From: Pseudoips prasinana
Taxonomy: Eukaryota > Arthropoda > Insecta > Lepidoptera > Nolidae
Assembly (NCBI GenBank): GCA_951640165.1
Contig: OX621249.1
Location: 5,321,001 to 5,385,000 of the forward strand
DNA length: 64,000 nucleotides
Reading direction: 5' to 3'
Shown here: one piece after another, positions 63,752 through 64,000 of the stretch
Layout: each line of letters begins with the position of its first letter
Numbering within the stretch: position 1 is the stretch's first letter
The notes under the pieces: generated by a model
The model's input: the letters and a program-made list of their open reading frames with translations, nothing else
The model's database searches: none
What the model was told of the DNA's origin: nothing
Position numbers and translations under genes: made by a program

Positions 63752-63900
63752 GCCCTGTTGATCTAGTGGTTAATAATCCTAACTACTAAGCTACAGTTCG
63801 ATTCCCGCCCAGGAAAAAATCTTTGATATGCACGATTATTTGTTCCGTGTCTGGGTGTAATTTATCTGGCCTCTGGTGGGCTCTGCCTAGTTATTTATTT
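63752..63900 (+). mobile_element. S4 SINE
   Basis: GCCCTGTTGATCTAGTGGTT head, CAGTTCGATTCCCGCCCAGG box B, GTTCCGTGTCTGGGTGTAAT core, and a shortened tail (GGGCTCTGCCTAGTT). Confidence 0.78.
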
Positions 63901-64000
63901 ATTGTCTATGTATTTATCGTATGGGTAATGGTTATCAGAGTATAAGAGATTTTGAAACCTTTACTTAACCAGTTTGACTTAAAATACAATAATAATATCT

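Overview
The window looks like nuclear DNA of a moth or butterfly (Lepidoptera). The evidence is AT-rich intergenic sequence packed with repeats typical of that order: Helitrons starting TC and ending CTAG at A^T targets, tRNA-headed SINEs, RTE-type LINE 3' ends with GATGAT tails, CR1/Jockey-like LINE pieces and many small palindromic MITEs. I found no convincing host protein-coding gene, no stand-alone tRNA or rRNA gene and no CRISPR. Nearly all short ORFs are translations of repeats. Family labels (S1-S5, F1/F2, H-A/H-B, M, N, P, Q) are mine, defined by similarity between copies inside this window.

Layout. 1-20.6 kb: a mosaic of SINEs, RTE-derived tails and Helitrons, with a GC-rich MITE (252-1046), two fold-back insertions (1639-1906; 17784-18209), a 69-bp RTE fragment with a perfect 13-bp target duplication (10671-10765) and several strong hairpins. 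20.7-24.5 kb: the only long ORF, a 1086-codon PHD-finger/coiled-coil/FP-like protein fused in frame to a beheaded endonuclease and a full reverse transcriptase; it looks like a deletion derivative of a two-ORF LINE. 24.7-30.4 kb: a second GC-rich MITE, RTE pieces and broken LINE C-termini. 30.4-35.5 kb: a head-to-tail array of six ~171-bp Helitron units; unit 4 is split by an LTR retrotransposon (31034-35093) with nearly identical ~965-bp LTRs, a 4-bp target duplication, a seven-unit tandem array and only a stump of RNase H inside. 35.5-44.4 kb: Helitrons, one split by a 2-kb TTAA-flanked composite (39585-41648), followed by three strong hairpins (41914-42113) and a 263-bp near-perfect palindrome (44103-44365). 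44.4-64 kb: more SINEs, RTE-partner repeats, a pair of palindromic MITEs, a CR1-like pseudogene (48234-49015), and two members of a 135-bp TA-flanked MITE family, one of them inside a SINE.

How the parts relate: the autonomous machinery is nearly all dead or missing. The window is dominated by non-autonomous elements (SINEs, MITEs, short Helitrons, a gutted LTR element) that must have borrowed enzymes from elsewhere. Nested insertions allow relative dating; the youngest events appear to be the LTR element, perhaps the fused LINE, and the Helitron array amplification that preceded the LTR insertion. Stretches not listed (for example 4350-4750, 4935-5370, 15440-16100, 18645-19455, 24500-24765, 25395-25650, 27730-28425, 36425-37255, 42114-42590, 47276-47766, 48000-48230, 49010-49365, 53975-54240, 54700-55240, 57850-58335, 61372-61757, 62185-62430, 63050-63420) are AT-rich and show me nothing identifiable.
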